From Rusavskia elegans (lineage: Eukaryota; Ascomycota; Lecanoromycetes; Teloschistales; Teloschistaceae), in contig SAUG01000048.1 in NCBI GenBank assembly GCA_011316305.1, positions 186,001-250,000 on the forward strand: 64,000 nt of DNA, given 5' to 3'. Positions 10,686 through 22,717 of the stretch are shown here, piece by piece. The stretch's first letter is position 1, and each line of letters begins with the position of its first letter. A program made the translations under genes and the position numbers. The notes under the pieces were generated by a model. The model saw only the letters and a list, made by a program, of their open reading frames with translations, did not search any database and was not told where the DNA came from.

Positions 10686-12778
10686 TTATTTGGTGAGTCC
10701 TAGTAATTTCTTCAGAGCAGCTTCGGCTCTCTGAGCTACCACTTTGCCTTCCCCTTTTCTCATCATTTGCCCTATGAAGAAGCCAAGCTTGCCAATTTGG
10801 CCCTTGTCCTTGATCTGAGCCACCATGACCGGATGACCGTCGAGTAGTTCACGTGCCATTGAGACGTATTTTTCCTCTGACAGATGTACAAGCTCCAGAT
10901 TTTCATTTCTGATTATGGTTTCAATGTCCCGGGTATCACCATGGAATTTCTTGGCGAGCAATTGTTTTGCAGTACGACCTGTGATCCTCTCCATACTCAA
11001 CATCAAAATGATAAAGGCCAGGTCTTTTGCCGGTACTCGATCTGCTGAGAAAGCAGTTTCTGAAGTACTTAGAAGACCACCCATCTCATGGAGAACCCTA
11101 AATGGAACGTAAGTATGATGCTGTTTATAGGCCCGTTGAGTTTCATACCAATTGGCAATGATAACACCCCATTCCTTTTCTTCGGTGGCATTGATTGTTG
11201 GATTTCCTTCGATTTGACTGTGGAGCGCGACCAATTCTGAGCGGACGACATCAAAGTAATCGAGGCGCATTCCACCGTCAAGCTCGACCAGTGTTTTGGC
11301 ATCTTTGATTGTCAGGCCATGACATTCAACAAGCTCTTTGGCTATTTGATCAGGGAATTGAGGTAGAGTTTCGGCTACCTTCGTGACGAGCTCCTGAAGT
11401 ACTTGTCAGCTTCGACACAACTTGAGCCAATGTGATGCTTTCGACTCACATTACTGATCAGGAGTGGTCCCAGGTCTGGATCAGGCATATAACGGTAATC
11501 CACCTCACCTTCTTTGCCCCGTAGCTTCACCGTGTCTGATGCACCTAACGTCCAGCCTCGGGTCTCCCCTTCAATGGTTCCACCGCTTTCGAGGACTAAG
11601 ATCTGCCGGTTTCGCTCTGCAATGATGGCATCCTCAACGGCCTTGATGCTGCTTAGATTCTTGATTTCTGTCCTTTGACCGAGAGAATTTTGATTCCTCC
11701 GCCTGACCGAAACATTTACATCGACTCTCAAGCCCCCAAGTTCCATGCCTGCAGTGACCGCATTTACAGCCTGGAGTAGTGCTTGTATTTTCTTGACACA
11801 GGCTGCGGCCGTCTGAGCCTGATGAAGATGAGGTAAGGTAATGATCTCGATAAGAGGATGTGACACTCGATTGAAATCCAACATTGCCTCGAACGGCGGC
11901 TGTAGTACGGTTTTGGCAGTATCCTGTTCCAATTGCACTTGTTGTATTCCGATGTCCACAGACTTGCCGTCCTCTGCAGCTATACCGTCGAAATCATTCA
12001 GAACGATCTCCCCGCTGGTAGCAAAGGGCTGGTAGTACTGGGTGATCTGGTATCCAGCCGGTTGGTCTGCATACAAGTAATGCTTGCGGTCGAACTGACT
12101 TCGATTCTGGATTTGACATCCTAATGCTAGGGCGGCCCGTATGGCTGGAAGCACAGTGCCCTTTTGAAACCGCTACCGAGATGTAAACACCTCTCTCATG
12201 CATTGGTAGGGCATCCGATACCAACGAGGGATCGGATGGGTATCGAACCAGTCGAAGGGTCTTACCGGTTGTGCTCCTGGCAAAGCAAAATCGAAAAGAG
12301 CGACATGATTGTTGGGCTGCTCGCTGGCAGCGGTCGATGCACCTTGACGAGGTCAGCTCAGATACTAAAGTGATGTATCTAATCTCAAGGACATGCCTGA
12401 AAATAGCTTGCGCTCGGTATTGAGTTGCGCATGGATTTCAAGTCCAACTGTTAATTCCCACGTCGCCAACTTTGCGTCATCGATAGCAAATTCACTGGAA
12501 ACAGTTCCTCTTGCCACATCCTTCCTCTGCCTGGCTTCATCTTTCAGTTGCTTGCGGATGGGGATGTTGTCTGCTGAAGCTTGAGTCTGCAAGAGCCGCC
12601 TGGCGTCCCTGGAAGAATTCGTCAATGACGCGCTCCATGCTTCATGATGATGGCATCTAAGGAATCGACCTAGACAATTGGTCCTTCTGGCATATCGAAA
12701 GGAGACGATCAACATGGAGACCGCATGGTCGGAAAATGCCCGAAGTCTTGTCCCTTCACCAACTCCGGGCCGAAACAT
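10686..12778 (-). CDS. PET112: Glutamyl-tRNA(Gln) amidotransferase subunit B, mitochondrial
   Basis: GatB subunit of the mitochondrial GatFAB-type amidotransferase, which converts Glu-tRNA(Gln) to Gln-tRNA(Gln). Four exons are inferred: 12778-12397, 12342-12266, 12172-11450 and 11393-10686, giving 629 residues. GatB motifs are complete: [62 protein letters not shown] and the C-terminal YqeY-like tail ending KKLLGLTK. The basic N-terminus fits a mitochondrial presequence; an in-frame ATG at 12715 (608 residues) is an equally possible start. Intron 1 (12343-12396, 54 nt) starts with GC, not GT: the exon ends CAG and the donor reads GCATGT. No GT donor nearby keeps the frame, so I read it as a GC-AG intron. 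The gene is divergent from SHMT. Confidence 0.92.
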
Positions 12779-12949
12779 CTCTTTTTTTTTCGGTGATTCA
12801 GCGGCCCCACCAAAACCTCACCGGTCTCCCGACGCTTCCATTATTGTCTTGATCTTCTAACAGCTCACTCTACTCCATTTCAACTGCTCCTTCACTCGCT
12901 ACCGTTGGAATATCAGACTGTAATTCTCAAGAAGCTCCATACCGCCAAC

Positions 12950-14495
12950 ATGGGTTCAATGACTCCATATGCACTTCCTTCCTCCCATCAGGATGTGAGA
13001 TTTGCCCCCAGTTTACACTGTGCGATCCCAGCCCACTAATATATCACCAGTTGATGGAGAATTCACTGAAGCAGATAGATCCAGAGATCGCCTCTATCAT
13101 GGTGAGATCAGTTTACCAGCATTTCAAGATAATCGCACTGACTAGCACCTACAGAAAAATGAAATCCAACGACAACGCGAGTCAATTGTTCTCATCGCAT
13201 CAGAGAATTTCACCTCCCGCGCCGTTTTCGATGCTCTAGGATCACCCATGTCAAACAAATACAGTGAAGGTTATCCTGGTGCCAGATACTACGGTGGCAA
13301 CGAGTTCATCGACCAGATCGAGTTGACCTGCCAAGCTCGTGCTCTAGAAGCTTTCAATCTGGATGCACAGAAATGGGGGGTCAACGTCCAGACATTGAGT
13401 GGCAGTCCAGCCAATCTACAGGTCTACCAGGCTATAATGAGACCGCATGACAGGCTAATGGGATTGGATCTGCCGCACGGAGGACATTTAAGCCACGGCT
13501 ATCAGACACCAGCGAAGAAGATCTCCGCCATCTCCACATACTTTGAAACTCTTCCCTACCGGGTAAATCTTGAGACCGGCATAATCGATTACGAACGACT
13601 AGAGGAGAACGCACTCATGTTCAGACCAAAGGTCCTTGTCGCTGGCACATCCGCCTACTGCCGTCTCATCGACTACAAGCGTATGCGAGAAATCGCTGAT
13701 CTCTGCGGAGCCTACCTTGTTGTCGATATGGCCCACATCTCTGGTCTTATCTCTGCAGGCGTTATCCCATCGCCCTTCGAATACGCAGACATCGTCACTA
13801 CCACGACTCACAAATCCCTTCGTGGACCGAGAGGCGCTATGATCTTCTTCCGCAAAGGTGTCCGCAAATCCGACCCTAAGTCAGGCAAAGAAATCCTTTA
13901 TGATCTTGAAGGCCCAATCAACTTCTCCGTCTTCCCAGGTCATCAAGGCGGTCCCCACAACCACACCATCACCGCTCTTGCCGTTGCCCTAAAGCAAGCA
14001 CAGACACCAGAATTCAAACAATACCAACAACAAGTCATCAAGAACGCTAAGGCCCTGGAAGTCGAATTCAAGTCATTAGGCTACAAGCTCGTTGCCGACG
14101 GTACGGATAGCCATATGGTTCTTTTAGATCTCCGCGACAAAGCTCTTGATGGCGCCCGCGCGGAGGCCGTCCTCGAACAAGTCAACATCGCCTGCAATAA
14201 AAATTCCATTCCCGGTGACAAGTCCGCTTTGACGCCCTGCGGTATTCGCATCGGTGCGCCAGCAATGACCACTCGTGGTATGGGCGAGGACGACTTTAAG
14301 CGAATCGCTGGCTACATTGACCAGTGTGTCAAGATTTGCAAGCAAGTGCAGGCGAGTTTGCCCAAGGAGGCGAACAAGCAAAAGGACTTCAAGGCGAAGG
14401 TCGCTACGGGCGAAGTGCCCGAGATTGTATCTCTCAAGAGGGAGATTGCACAATGGGCTGGTGGTTTCCCCTTGCCTGTTGGTCCCGTATCATAG
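12950..14495 (+). CDS. SHM2: Serine hydroxymethyltransferase, probably cytosolic
   Basis: PLP enzyme interconverting serine and glycine while charging tetrahydrofolate with one carbon. Three exons, 12950-12994, 13051-13101 and 13155-14495, join in frame through introns of 56 and 53 nt, both with GTGAGA donors, to give 478 residues. Motifs include [32 protein letters not shown], the PLP site [13 protein letters not shown] (Lys about residue 252) and [13 protein letters not shown]. There is no obvious mitochondrial presequence (start [15 protein letters not shown]), so the cytosolic form is preferred; the symbol follows the yeast cytosolic gene. Only about 170 nt separate its start from that of GatB on the other strand. 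Confidence 0.95.
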
Positions 14496-14995
14496 GCATT
14501 GGCAATTTTGCCCTTGGGATTTGTAAATCTTCTTTGTCCTTTGACGAGCTAAGATGTTAATGAGGCATATGTTCCACACATATGTGTCTTTTTGGGGGTT
14601 GCAATGGCACACATGGCGTTTTTTCAACGAAAAAGCATAGAGTCGGCTTCCTCAACGGAAAGGCTTATGTTCTGATACTCTAGATACCCGCAAATGATAG
14701 AGCGAGATGAGGCGAATTATCTATGCGTTCCTTTGATGTTTCATCTAGGTTTATTTTCATCTTGAACTCGATGAAATAGCCGGACAACTCCGTCGAACTT
14801 CGCTACAAATATGCACCGTTAATGGGTAGGTACAAAAAAGAGAATATATGGTGTTTGATATTGATGCTTCTGCAAGTTAATGTACAGCCCGTCCATACCA
14901 ACCGTATGGACATGCGCCCAGCGCCAATGCAAATATACGAAGAAGATGCTACAATGTACCCGAAACCGCCACCAAGCTCAAAATCACAAAAAAAT
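14496..14995. other. Convergent intergenic region
   Basis: 3' flanks of SHMT and of the four-helix membrane protein. Small plus-strand frames here have no features and are not called. Confidence 0.5.
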
Positions 14996-15599
14996 TCAAT
15001 CAAAATCATCCCTATTTACCTGATACGCCATGACCATCATCCACAACAGAAAGATGGTCCCCACAATCTCAAAAGCGAACGCCGCCCGGAAATCCGTGCA
15101 TATGCCTAAATTCGCCAACCACACGGCCGTCTGCATGCTATCTATGATTTCGGTGTTCGGTCTACTTCCGCAGTAGGAGTTCACTGCGCCTGAGGGCCCG
15201 TAGAGTTGGATGGAGGTTTCGATGAGGCCGGTTAGCCAGAGTACGAAGAGGATGAAGGAGCCGAGGACGACGATGCCGGGGAGGAGTTGACGTTGGGAGA
15301 TTAGGCCGAGGAGGATTATTATGAAGATTATGCAGAGGGTGGAGATGGTGATCATATACGGGAGGATCCTTTGGATGTTATGTCAGTAAGGGGCTTCGAG
15401 GAATTGATTGGGGGGCAAGGGGGGGAACGTACCAGGGTATTCCGAGTTTTAATGTGTTTTGTATTGCGGTGAGGTACGCAAATACGCCGAGGATGACGGC
15501 GGACGACACGAGCATTATAAAGATCCAGAAGTTGAGTTGGGCTTCGGGCCAGTGGTATTTTCGCCGCCGTTGAACGGTGACGATCTCTGTAGTAGCCAT
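14996..15599 (-). CDS. Four-helix membrane protein, MARVEL-like
   Basis: Two exons, 15599-15433 and 15368-14996, join in frame across a 64-nt intron (GTACGT donor, AAG acceptor) to give 179 residues. The protein has a short basic cytosolic start (TVQRRRKYHWPEAQLNFW), then four hydrophobic segments at about residues 22-46, 60-80, 84-106 and 150-172, with a Cys-bearing loop between segments 3 and 4 and a short polar tail. This layout matches small fungal MARVEL-like or membrane-associating proteins that mark plasma-membrane domains. No enzymatic motif is seen. The family assignment is by topology only; the coding call itself is firm because the splice join and helices agree. Confidence 0.8.
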
Positions 15600-16446
15600 C
15601 TTAGAGGAAGATTCAGACTCTTCTGGGCAATGGGCGGCGAGAGGGTGCGGACTTCAACGAAGTCGACCGGTAGAGGGGAGACGCTCGCAGGGAGCTGGGC
15701 GCTCTCTTGCCCTCCGCACCGTGATGTTTATGCGATACTCGTTGCTTGAAGAGGATGGTGTCCACAATGACTGTAGAGCAAGTGACTGTAAGATTTGCTC
15801 TTTGTTTTGCTCCAATGAATAGTCGCTCTCGAGCGCACAGAGTTATCGTTGGCTCTGAGGGATTTCCGTGATGGCTCGATCTCGATTTAGTCGGAGTTTG
15901 ATGTAGTTGTGTAGAGAGGCAGAGAGGCCGATGTCGGTATCACAATGGCAAATCACTTAATAAAGATCGAATCAAGGGTTTTCAGATGTCTTTTCTGCGT
16001 GCCTTTAGAGGGAAGCAGCAATATGCAAGATCAGAAGTGAGTTGACGAGTGCTGCCCAAAGGGCAACGCAAATCGTGTTACCAACGTGGGATGGCTGGAG
16101 AGCGGGCTCGCTTCCGCAAGAAATCCAGTGGCGGGACGGGAAAAAAGAGCCGCTAGATACCCGCTGTACTCTAGTTCATTTCGGGTATACTGTGAAGCTT
16201 GGCGTCAATGTCGTGTACGGAGTACTCCCTAGCGCTCGCGTTTACATCAAGACGTCCCGCCCCGTTCATATCTTATGATGATACCCGTTTGACACTGTGC
16301 TGTGGCTTGAATGAGCGCATTCAGAACCCAGCATATGTTTACTCCGAGTCAAATCACAGACTTACTGCTCCAGCAGTCTCCATAGCGCATGAGCGATACC
16401 GGATACGCAACATGAGCCTTTGGCAGTAATCCATCGCCGTTGAAAT
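15600..16446. other. Divergent intergenic region
   Basis: About 850 nt between the starts of the four-helix membrane protein and ApsB/Mto1; both promoters must lie here. No gene, RNA or clear repeat seen. Confidence 0.5.
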
Positions 16447-19400
16447 ATGGCAACGCCGACGAGGCCACAAGTCGGTCGTAAAGCCTCCCGCGTACCTGGA
16501 GGCTTCGAGACCGACGAAGAGCTCTCACCCATTAAAACAGAATTTGAACATGAAGACTTCGATCCACCGGATGAAGGAACGCCCTCAAAATCTAGGCAGC
16601 GTGCGCCTGCACAGCCTCCCACTGAAGGTGAGAGCAGTCTCAACGCCATGAGCGAGGATGGTCGAACCTACATCACCGGGGAAGGCGAGACAGTTGATGA
16701 GAGAGAAATCCACAGGAAGTTAATGGACATAGACTCGAGCTTTCTCCCTGGTACTTCACCAGCTGCTCAAGCCAGGAACTCTGGCGCAGATGATACCTAC
16801 GTTCGCGGTGGGGCAACATCAAGTCCTGGAAGCAAAATTAACCAGCGCGATATCGATGAGGCCAACACTGAAGAAGACATACAAGTATCCCCGGACACAC
16901 CATCAGAGATGTATAAGACCCCTGCACCCGGGCGGGAGGAGATATCGATACGAAGCTCAATGGACGAAAATGAAGAGGTGGATGATCCTGCCCAATTCAA
17001 TACTTCATCGCTCGAGACCATATCTTCTTCGCCAACAGCAGCCGCAGCCGCCAGAACGGTGTCCCGTGCTGTGTCAATGGCATCAAGTAAGAGCTACGAG
17101 ACTGCCGATGACACCCATGATTCTGGTGTGCCTCTAGAGCTGGAAGAAGGAACAACTGAGACAGATCAAGAACCGACACCTAAGAAAACTACTCACAACT
17201 CTGTGACTTCGTCAAGAGAAGCCTCTCCAACACCGACAAAGCCTACCGCTGAAAATGAAATCGAGCGCTCAGTTCGGAACGACCACGAGGACCCCCTGTC
17301 AAATCGTCGTGGGACGCGCAAACGCCCTGCATACTTGAATAGCAGAATGGCAAGCCAGAGGTCATCGTACTCTTCATACACTACCACCTCCACCGAAGAC
17401 ACCAGTGAAGCAACTGTGGGTGCGGACTACGCACTGCAGTCCGGAGGATCCGTGCCATATGGAGCTTCTCTCAACAGCCGTCCAAGCCTGACATCGCGGA
17501 GTGTCACACTGGGCAGCATGGCTTCCGAAATCAGCAGTGTCAATGAAGGTAACGGTGATATCAGAGAAGGGCTTGACACGCTCAATGAGGAGGAGGATCC
17601 CACTGCTCGCGGTTCTTTGAAAGAGAGAGACTTGAATCAAGAGGCGCCGCACACTCCAAAAGGCTCCCGCCACAATCTTCATACGCCGACTGAAACGGTC
17701 ATAGCACAGCATGTCAAGGATGTGCAGGTTCCTGCCACCATGGCGCGAGAATTCCGTGATCGATATAGACCTCAATCACCCGATAAACGGAATGGCGGGC
17801 CCGCGCCTTCAGTAAATCATAATGGCAAAGCCATGACCTTGAAGGAGCAGAACAATACCATTGATAAGTACGTGAAACTTAATTGGGACTTGCAGCTCAA
17901 AATCACATTTCTCAACCAAGCTCTGAACCAACGCTCGGAAGAGGGGGTCAAAGCTATGATCTCAGAAAATGTCGAACTCAATACCGCACGGGTCAATCTT
18001 GCGAAGGAAATCCGAGAGCTCAAGCGATCGATAAGGGTGCTGGAACGTGATCTCGAAAAGCGAAACGACGAAATTGCGAAACTGTCAAAGGCAGCTCAAG
18101 AAGCCGAGGCTCGTGTCGGTCCTAGCGATCAGGATGTACAAGATCTGGAGAACGAAGTCGTCTACCTTCGAGAGCAAGTCGAAACTTATGAACTCGACTT
18201 CGAGAAGATGCAACAGGACATTATCCGTCGAGATGGTGAGAAGAGAACGATGGCCGATATAGCCCAAAAAACTAGCCGACGGGGACAAAGTGACATTGGT
18301 GTGCACGAAGAGTTAGATTGCTATCGACATGAGCTCGAAGCAGAAACCGCTCGCAGAGAGGAAGCAGACGAAGAGAACAAGAGGCTTCGCGAAGAGATCT
18401 GGCGCCTACAAGCTGAATCCCGTTCTACCATTGACCATAACAGCTCCACGGCCCTTTTTCCTGGCCGGAACGGACGTCCTACTTCTTCTCATGTCTCTCA
18501 TACTGGACGAGGCGATCGTAGCTTTCATCACAATGGCACCACCACAAGCGCGGCAAGTAGTACCCTAGTAGAACAGCTGAGGCACGAAAACGCGAGGCTG
18601 CAACGTGACATGAGAGCGCAAGAATCTATGCTTGCCTCTCGGAACAAGGAGAAAGAACATCTGTATCAGGAAATTGAAGAGCTAAAATTGACTGCTCGTC
18701 GTGGTGACGCCACACGTTCCATGGCAGGTGAGAGCATATTCGAACGGTCAGTATCTCGAGCCCACCGTCGGACTACATCGCGGCAAAGCGAAGCTCCAGC
18801 AGCTCCACACCTGAGCGATGCCGAAAGGGAGAGTCTCGAGAGCCAAAACGGGGAACTCCGCGATCGGATTAATGAATTGAAATTGGAAAACCAGGAGCTG
18901 ACGCGACAGCTTGAATTGTGCTTTGATGAGCTCAGGCAATTCGATCTACTCAAAATCGAGAACAATAAGCTACAACAAGCCTATGACGAGGATATCGGTG
19001 TTGCCACTGAAGATCTACAAGGTCTGCAATTAGAACGGGATGAAGCGCTCCAGGCTCAGGAGCAACTTGATGCAGAACTCGAGGAGCAACGCCTTCAATT
19101 CCAGGATTTGCAAGCTCAAGCAAGCGAGCGGATCGATAATCTGGACGACGAACTTGATCAGAGAGCACGAGCAATGGAGGGCATGGAGAAGGAACTCTCC
19201 AATCGAGCCGAAGAAGCTGATTCTTTGCGCGCCGAAGTCCGATCGCTTAGCGAGAGGATTCTTCGCATTGGTGAAGACATTGCATCCAAAGCTAAGAAGC
19301 TCGAGGCGCTCGAAGCTGAGGTTGAAGCTATGAACAACGAAAATGAGGAGCTACACAAAGATCAAGGCGAACTACGCCATCAGCATGAGAGGTTGTCTGT

Positions 19401-20978
19401 ACAGTACGAATCCAGCCAAAGTCAGATTGCCTTCCTTAGGGAAGAGCAAGACGGTGATAAGATGAAGATTGGCGATTTGGAAGATAGCCTTAGCAATATT
19501 CAGACGAAGCTCGACAGTGAGAAAGAACACACTCAAGAGTTGGAGAAACGTCTGGCCGAGGAGAGACATCAGCGTGAGGTTATTGGAGGCAAGGAGAAGC
19601 AGGAGGTTCAAAAGATTATCAACGACCTAAACCGGGAAGCATCCGGTGCCAGAGACGAGTCTCGACAGTTGAAGGCGTCTCTGCAAACGACCGAGATCGA
19701 GCTCACGACTTGGAAAGAGCGGCTGCTGGAGCTTGAGAGTCACCTTAGAGAAACTCTGGGTGACTCCAATGGCACCCGCTCAACCTTCCTGACGGCAAGT
19801 CAACTTTTCTCCTTGCCAAACCGTCTATGCTAACACATGAATAGTCGATCTCCAAGTTGCAGAAGGAGCTCGAAGGGACATCGGCAGATCTCCAGCACAC
19901 CAGGCATGTTCTTTCCGAGAAGGAGCGAGTGCTCAAGGATCGAGATTCATTGCTTGAGAGCCACGGCCTTGAGTCGAAGAAGCTATCAGACCTACTCGAA
20001 CGAGAACGCCAGGGTAGGCGAGCGGATAAAGCCCAGCATGAGCAATGGCAGAGGAGCCACCAGCATACCACGCGCACCGTCTCACAGAAGGATACGCGAA
20101 TCGCCGAACTGGAGTCTTCTAAGCAATCAGACCGCAAGAGATTCCAGACACTTGAGACCCAACTCAAGGAAAACCTCAACGAACGTAATAATCTTCTTCT
20201 CACACTTTGGTCTCGTCTCTCCACCACCTGTGGTCCAGACTGGCAACACCAAAACAGCCTTATCAACGGGCACGTTGCCACGCTCGAAGTGGTAGCTTCG
20301 ATGCTGCCCGCCTTCAGCAAAACGCTTCTTCTGGCCGTTAAACACATTGAAAATATCATGCACAGCTTCAAGACGCGGGTACGCACTATCGAGCGGGACC
20401 TCTCTAAGCAGTACTCCAATCTTGAGAACCAACTCGAAGACCGGATCAAGAAGCTCGATCAGCTCGAGAATACGGTACAGAGCAGCCGCGTACAGGGTAC
20501 ATTTTCGGCCGCGCCCGAGATCGCGAAGTTGAAAGGGGAGAATCGATTGTTGAAGAGTGAGATTGCAGTGCTGCAGAGCAACAAGGAGATGCGTGCAAAA
20601 GCTACATCTGCGCATCGAACCACGAGCAGCCGCGACCTCACCCCTCTATCGAACGGATCTGCGCCACCACCTACTCTCGCACGCCATCATTCTTCGTCAG
20701 CGGTCGAAAATCTATCGCAGCAACGCTCTCCAGCCCGGAATTTCAGTCTCGCTCCTCTACCTATACCCGAGCGCACGGCCACAGCTGGGCCGGAACCCAA
20801 TCAGTCAAGATGGACGCATCGACTTCGGGAGCTGGAGAGGAGACTCAAAGCTGAGAGGGAGGCTAGACTGCAGGATCGGACAGGGGCAAGGAAGAGATTG
20901 GAGGAGGGGATGAGAGAGAATGAGGAACTAAAGCGAGAATTGGAGCGCGAGCGGGAAAGGGCGAAGAGGGGAAGATAA
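16447..20978 (+). CDS. apsB: Microtubule-organising centre protein ApsB/Mto1
   Basis: Large coiled-coil protein that recruits the gamma-tubulin complex to spindle-pole outer plaques and septal or cytoplasmic microtubule-organising centres. Two exons, 16447-19794 and 19845-20978, give 1493 residues. The first ~460 residues are acidic, Ser/Thr-rich and disordered. The centrosomin motif 1 (gamma-tubulin activating) follows at about residues 460-540: LKEQNNTIDKYVKLNWDLQL, KITFLNQAL, ISENVELNTARVNLAKEIREL. Long coiled coils occupy most of the rest, and the C-terminus has the Mto2-binding pattern (WTHRLRELERRLKAEREARL). The single intron (19795-19844, 50 nt) keeps frame only with a GC donor: exon ACG then GCAAGT, with CTAAC branch and TAG acceptor. 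The nearby GT alternative shifts the frame. This is the second apparent GC-AG intron in the window. Confidence 0.9.
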
Positions 20979-22717
20979 GGTCCATGACGCTCATGATTGT
21001 TGTTTCGGCGGAGCTGCAATCAACTAATGCCTTTGGGAAAACGAAGACTTGTGTAGGATTAGGGGTCAAGGTTATGGCGTAGTGGTGGAGGCGGGGACAG
21101 CGAATGTCCTATAATAAATAGGCTGGCATCAGTGTTTCTCCAACGGTCTGCGGGCTTTGGAACTGCTCGGTACCAGCGTATTTCGAGATCGACGGTAGCG
21201 AATACGTTATATCCGTTCGATCATCATCATAGCCATCGTGTCCTTTTTGCTGCGATCAATCGTCCTTTGTACCGTCCTTTTTGGGACCCTTGTAATGTAT
21301 AGCCGTACCCATACCCAGGAACTTGGAACCACTTCTGCTATCACCTCCCGCTAGCTGTGGCATCCGATCCAGAGGTCAAGCTACAACGTCTCTCATGTTC
21401 GAAATCAGGCTATACACTAGCCACGAGTGTTTCAGAAGTAGCTGGCTCTACGATGAGCTCGAAGTAATCGGTGCAACGATAACCGAAATCGAGGTATCGA
21501 TTGTTGTAACCCCCTCATTGCGAGACTGTCAATACGACGAGCCCCTGGATCAGATCCCCTAGCTGGTGGGGGAGGCGATAATCAGCTCTAGGTATGTATG
21601 GGGATGACCTGGAACGGTAGAGTACTATACACGCTGGAGCTCTCCGTTCGTGTGACATATTGATGTTACCGTATTTTACTGGAGGATCACTTTTGAACGT
21701 GAAAAGGAAATATGGAATATGATATCCGCATCACCGTTATCGTTGACATCAGCCTCGCTGCCACCCACGTCACTCTGCGTCATACATGCATCCTCTTTGG
21801 AAATCTTGCTACGCTGCGAGCTTCCTTGAAAGTGAAGAGGACCGTAGATACCGCTGGAAAGGATGGGGCTGTAGGCACCAAAGTCAAGGGTTTCTTCAGG
21901 CACCTGTCCGAGACGGCGGCATTGGCGCCCCCGAGAGCAATTAATATGTTGAGATGTGGTAACGCTGATTTGGTGAGGTACGTATCGCTTTCTTATCCGA
22001 TTTATCCATCTCATCTGTAAAATATAATGCGTATCAAGGCCATATAATTCCTGCACCAAATTCCAAATGCCCAAATCACACGGGAGTATGTCTTCTACAT
22101 CAACAGAATCGTGCAAGTCAAATTATCCGTAACTTTTGATCGGGTGTCGAGCCCGGAATTGGCTTTCCCGCTTACTGTGAATCTGGCTTTGCCAGCTCTA
22201 CCGTTGGGAGGTGATGCTCTTGCGACATTACGGCTTGAATTCCCTTCTTCGGTGAAGACATCATCGTCAACCGCGATGACTCCTTCAATAGAGATGAGTT
22301 GATGTCTACAGCCGCTGCTGGTGGCTGTGACCAGTGTTTCCTTCTTTGGGTTGGTAAAAGACAAATCACCTTACAGTCAAGCACAACTTCGGGATTGAAA
22401 ATGAAAGCTTTGACAGAACTTGCCGAGACGGACCAATACCTTTCCCTTTTCAACGGCACCGGATACGGGACGGACATCATGGTGCAAGCGATATTTCTTG
22501 AGCGCTGTGTTACAAATAACCACAATATCAAGAAAGGTGATATCCAGGGACCGGCTGGAAAAAACGGGTTGCGACATTATCTTATCGAACACTTCATCTT
22601 ACATACCTCCAATACAAAGGAGATACCTCCATTGGTTTTGGGCAAACTTTCTTTCTTGACATCTTATTTTCGTCTTCCTGAGATCATTTGTCGTGGCTTT
22701 GACCAACGAGCGTCGTC
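20979..22717. other. Long intergenic region
   Basis: 1.7 kb without a recognised gene. It contains copy A of the dispersed ~70-bp repeat (21463-21535). Minus-strand frames over about 22095-22565 can be joined into protein-like text across a GT-AG intron of about 46 nt, but no family is recognised and no start is convincing, so no gene is called. Confidence 0.4.
21463..21535 (+). repeat. Dispersed ~70-bp repeat, copy A
   Basis: Most diverged copy of the family. It shares the order AATCGGT, ACGATA, ATCGAGGTATCG, TGTTGTA, CCCC-CATTGCGA with the copies at 52955, 54656, 58963 and 60688. Most differences look like C/T or G/A transitions. Confidence 0.6.

Noticed and set aside
12173..12265. GGTTCGATACCC on the minus strand, like a tRNA T-arm
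   Set aside because: It lies in a GatB intron; no matching acceptor stem or anticodon arm could be folded by eye.
22095..22565. Protein-like minus-strand text joinable over a ~46-nt GT-AG intron
   Set aside because: No convincing start, no known family, and short; recorded as a possible gene only.
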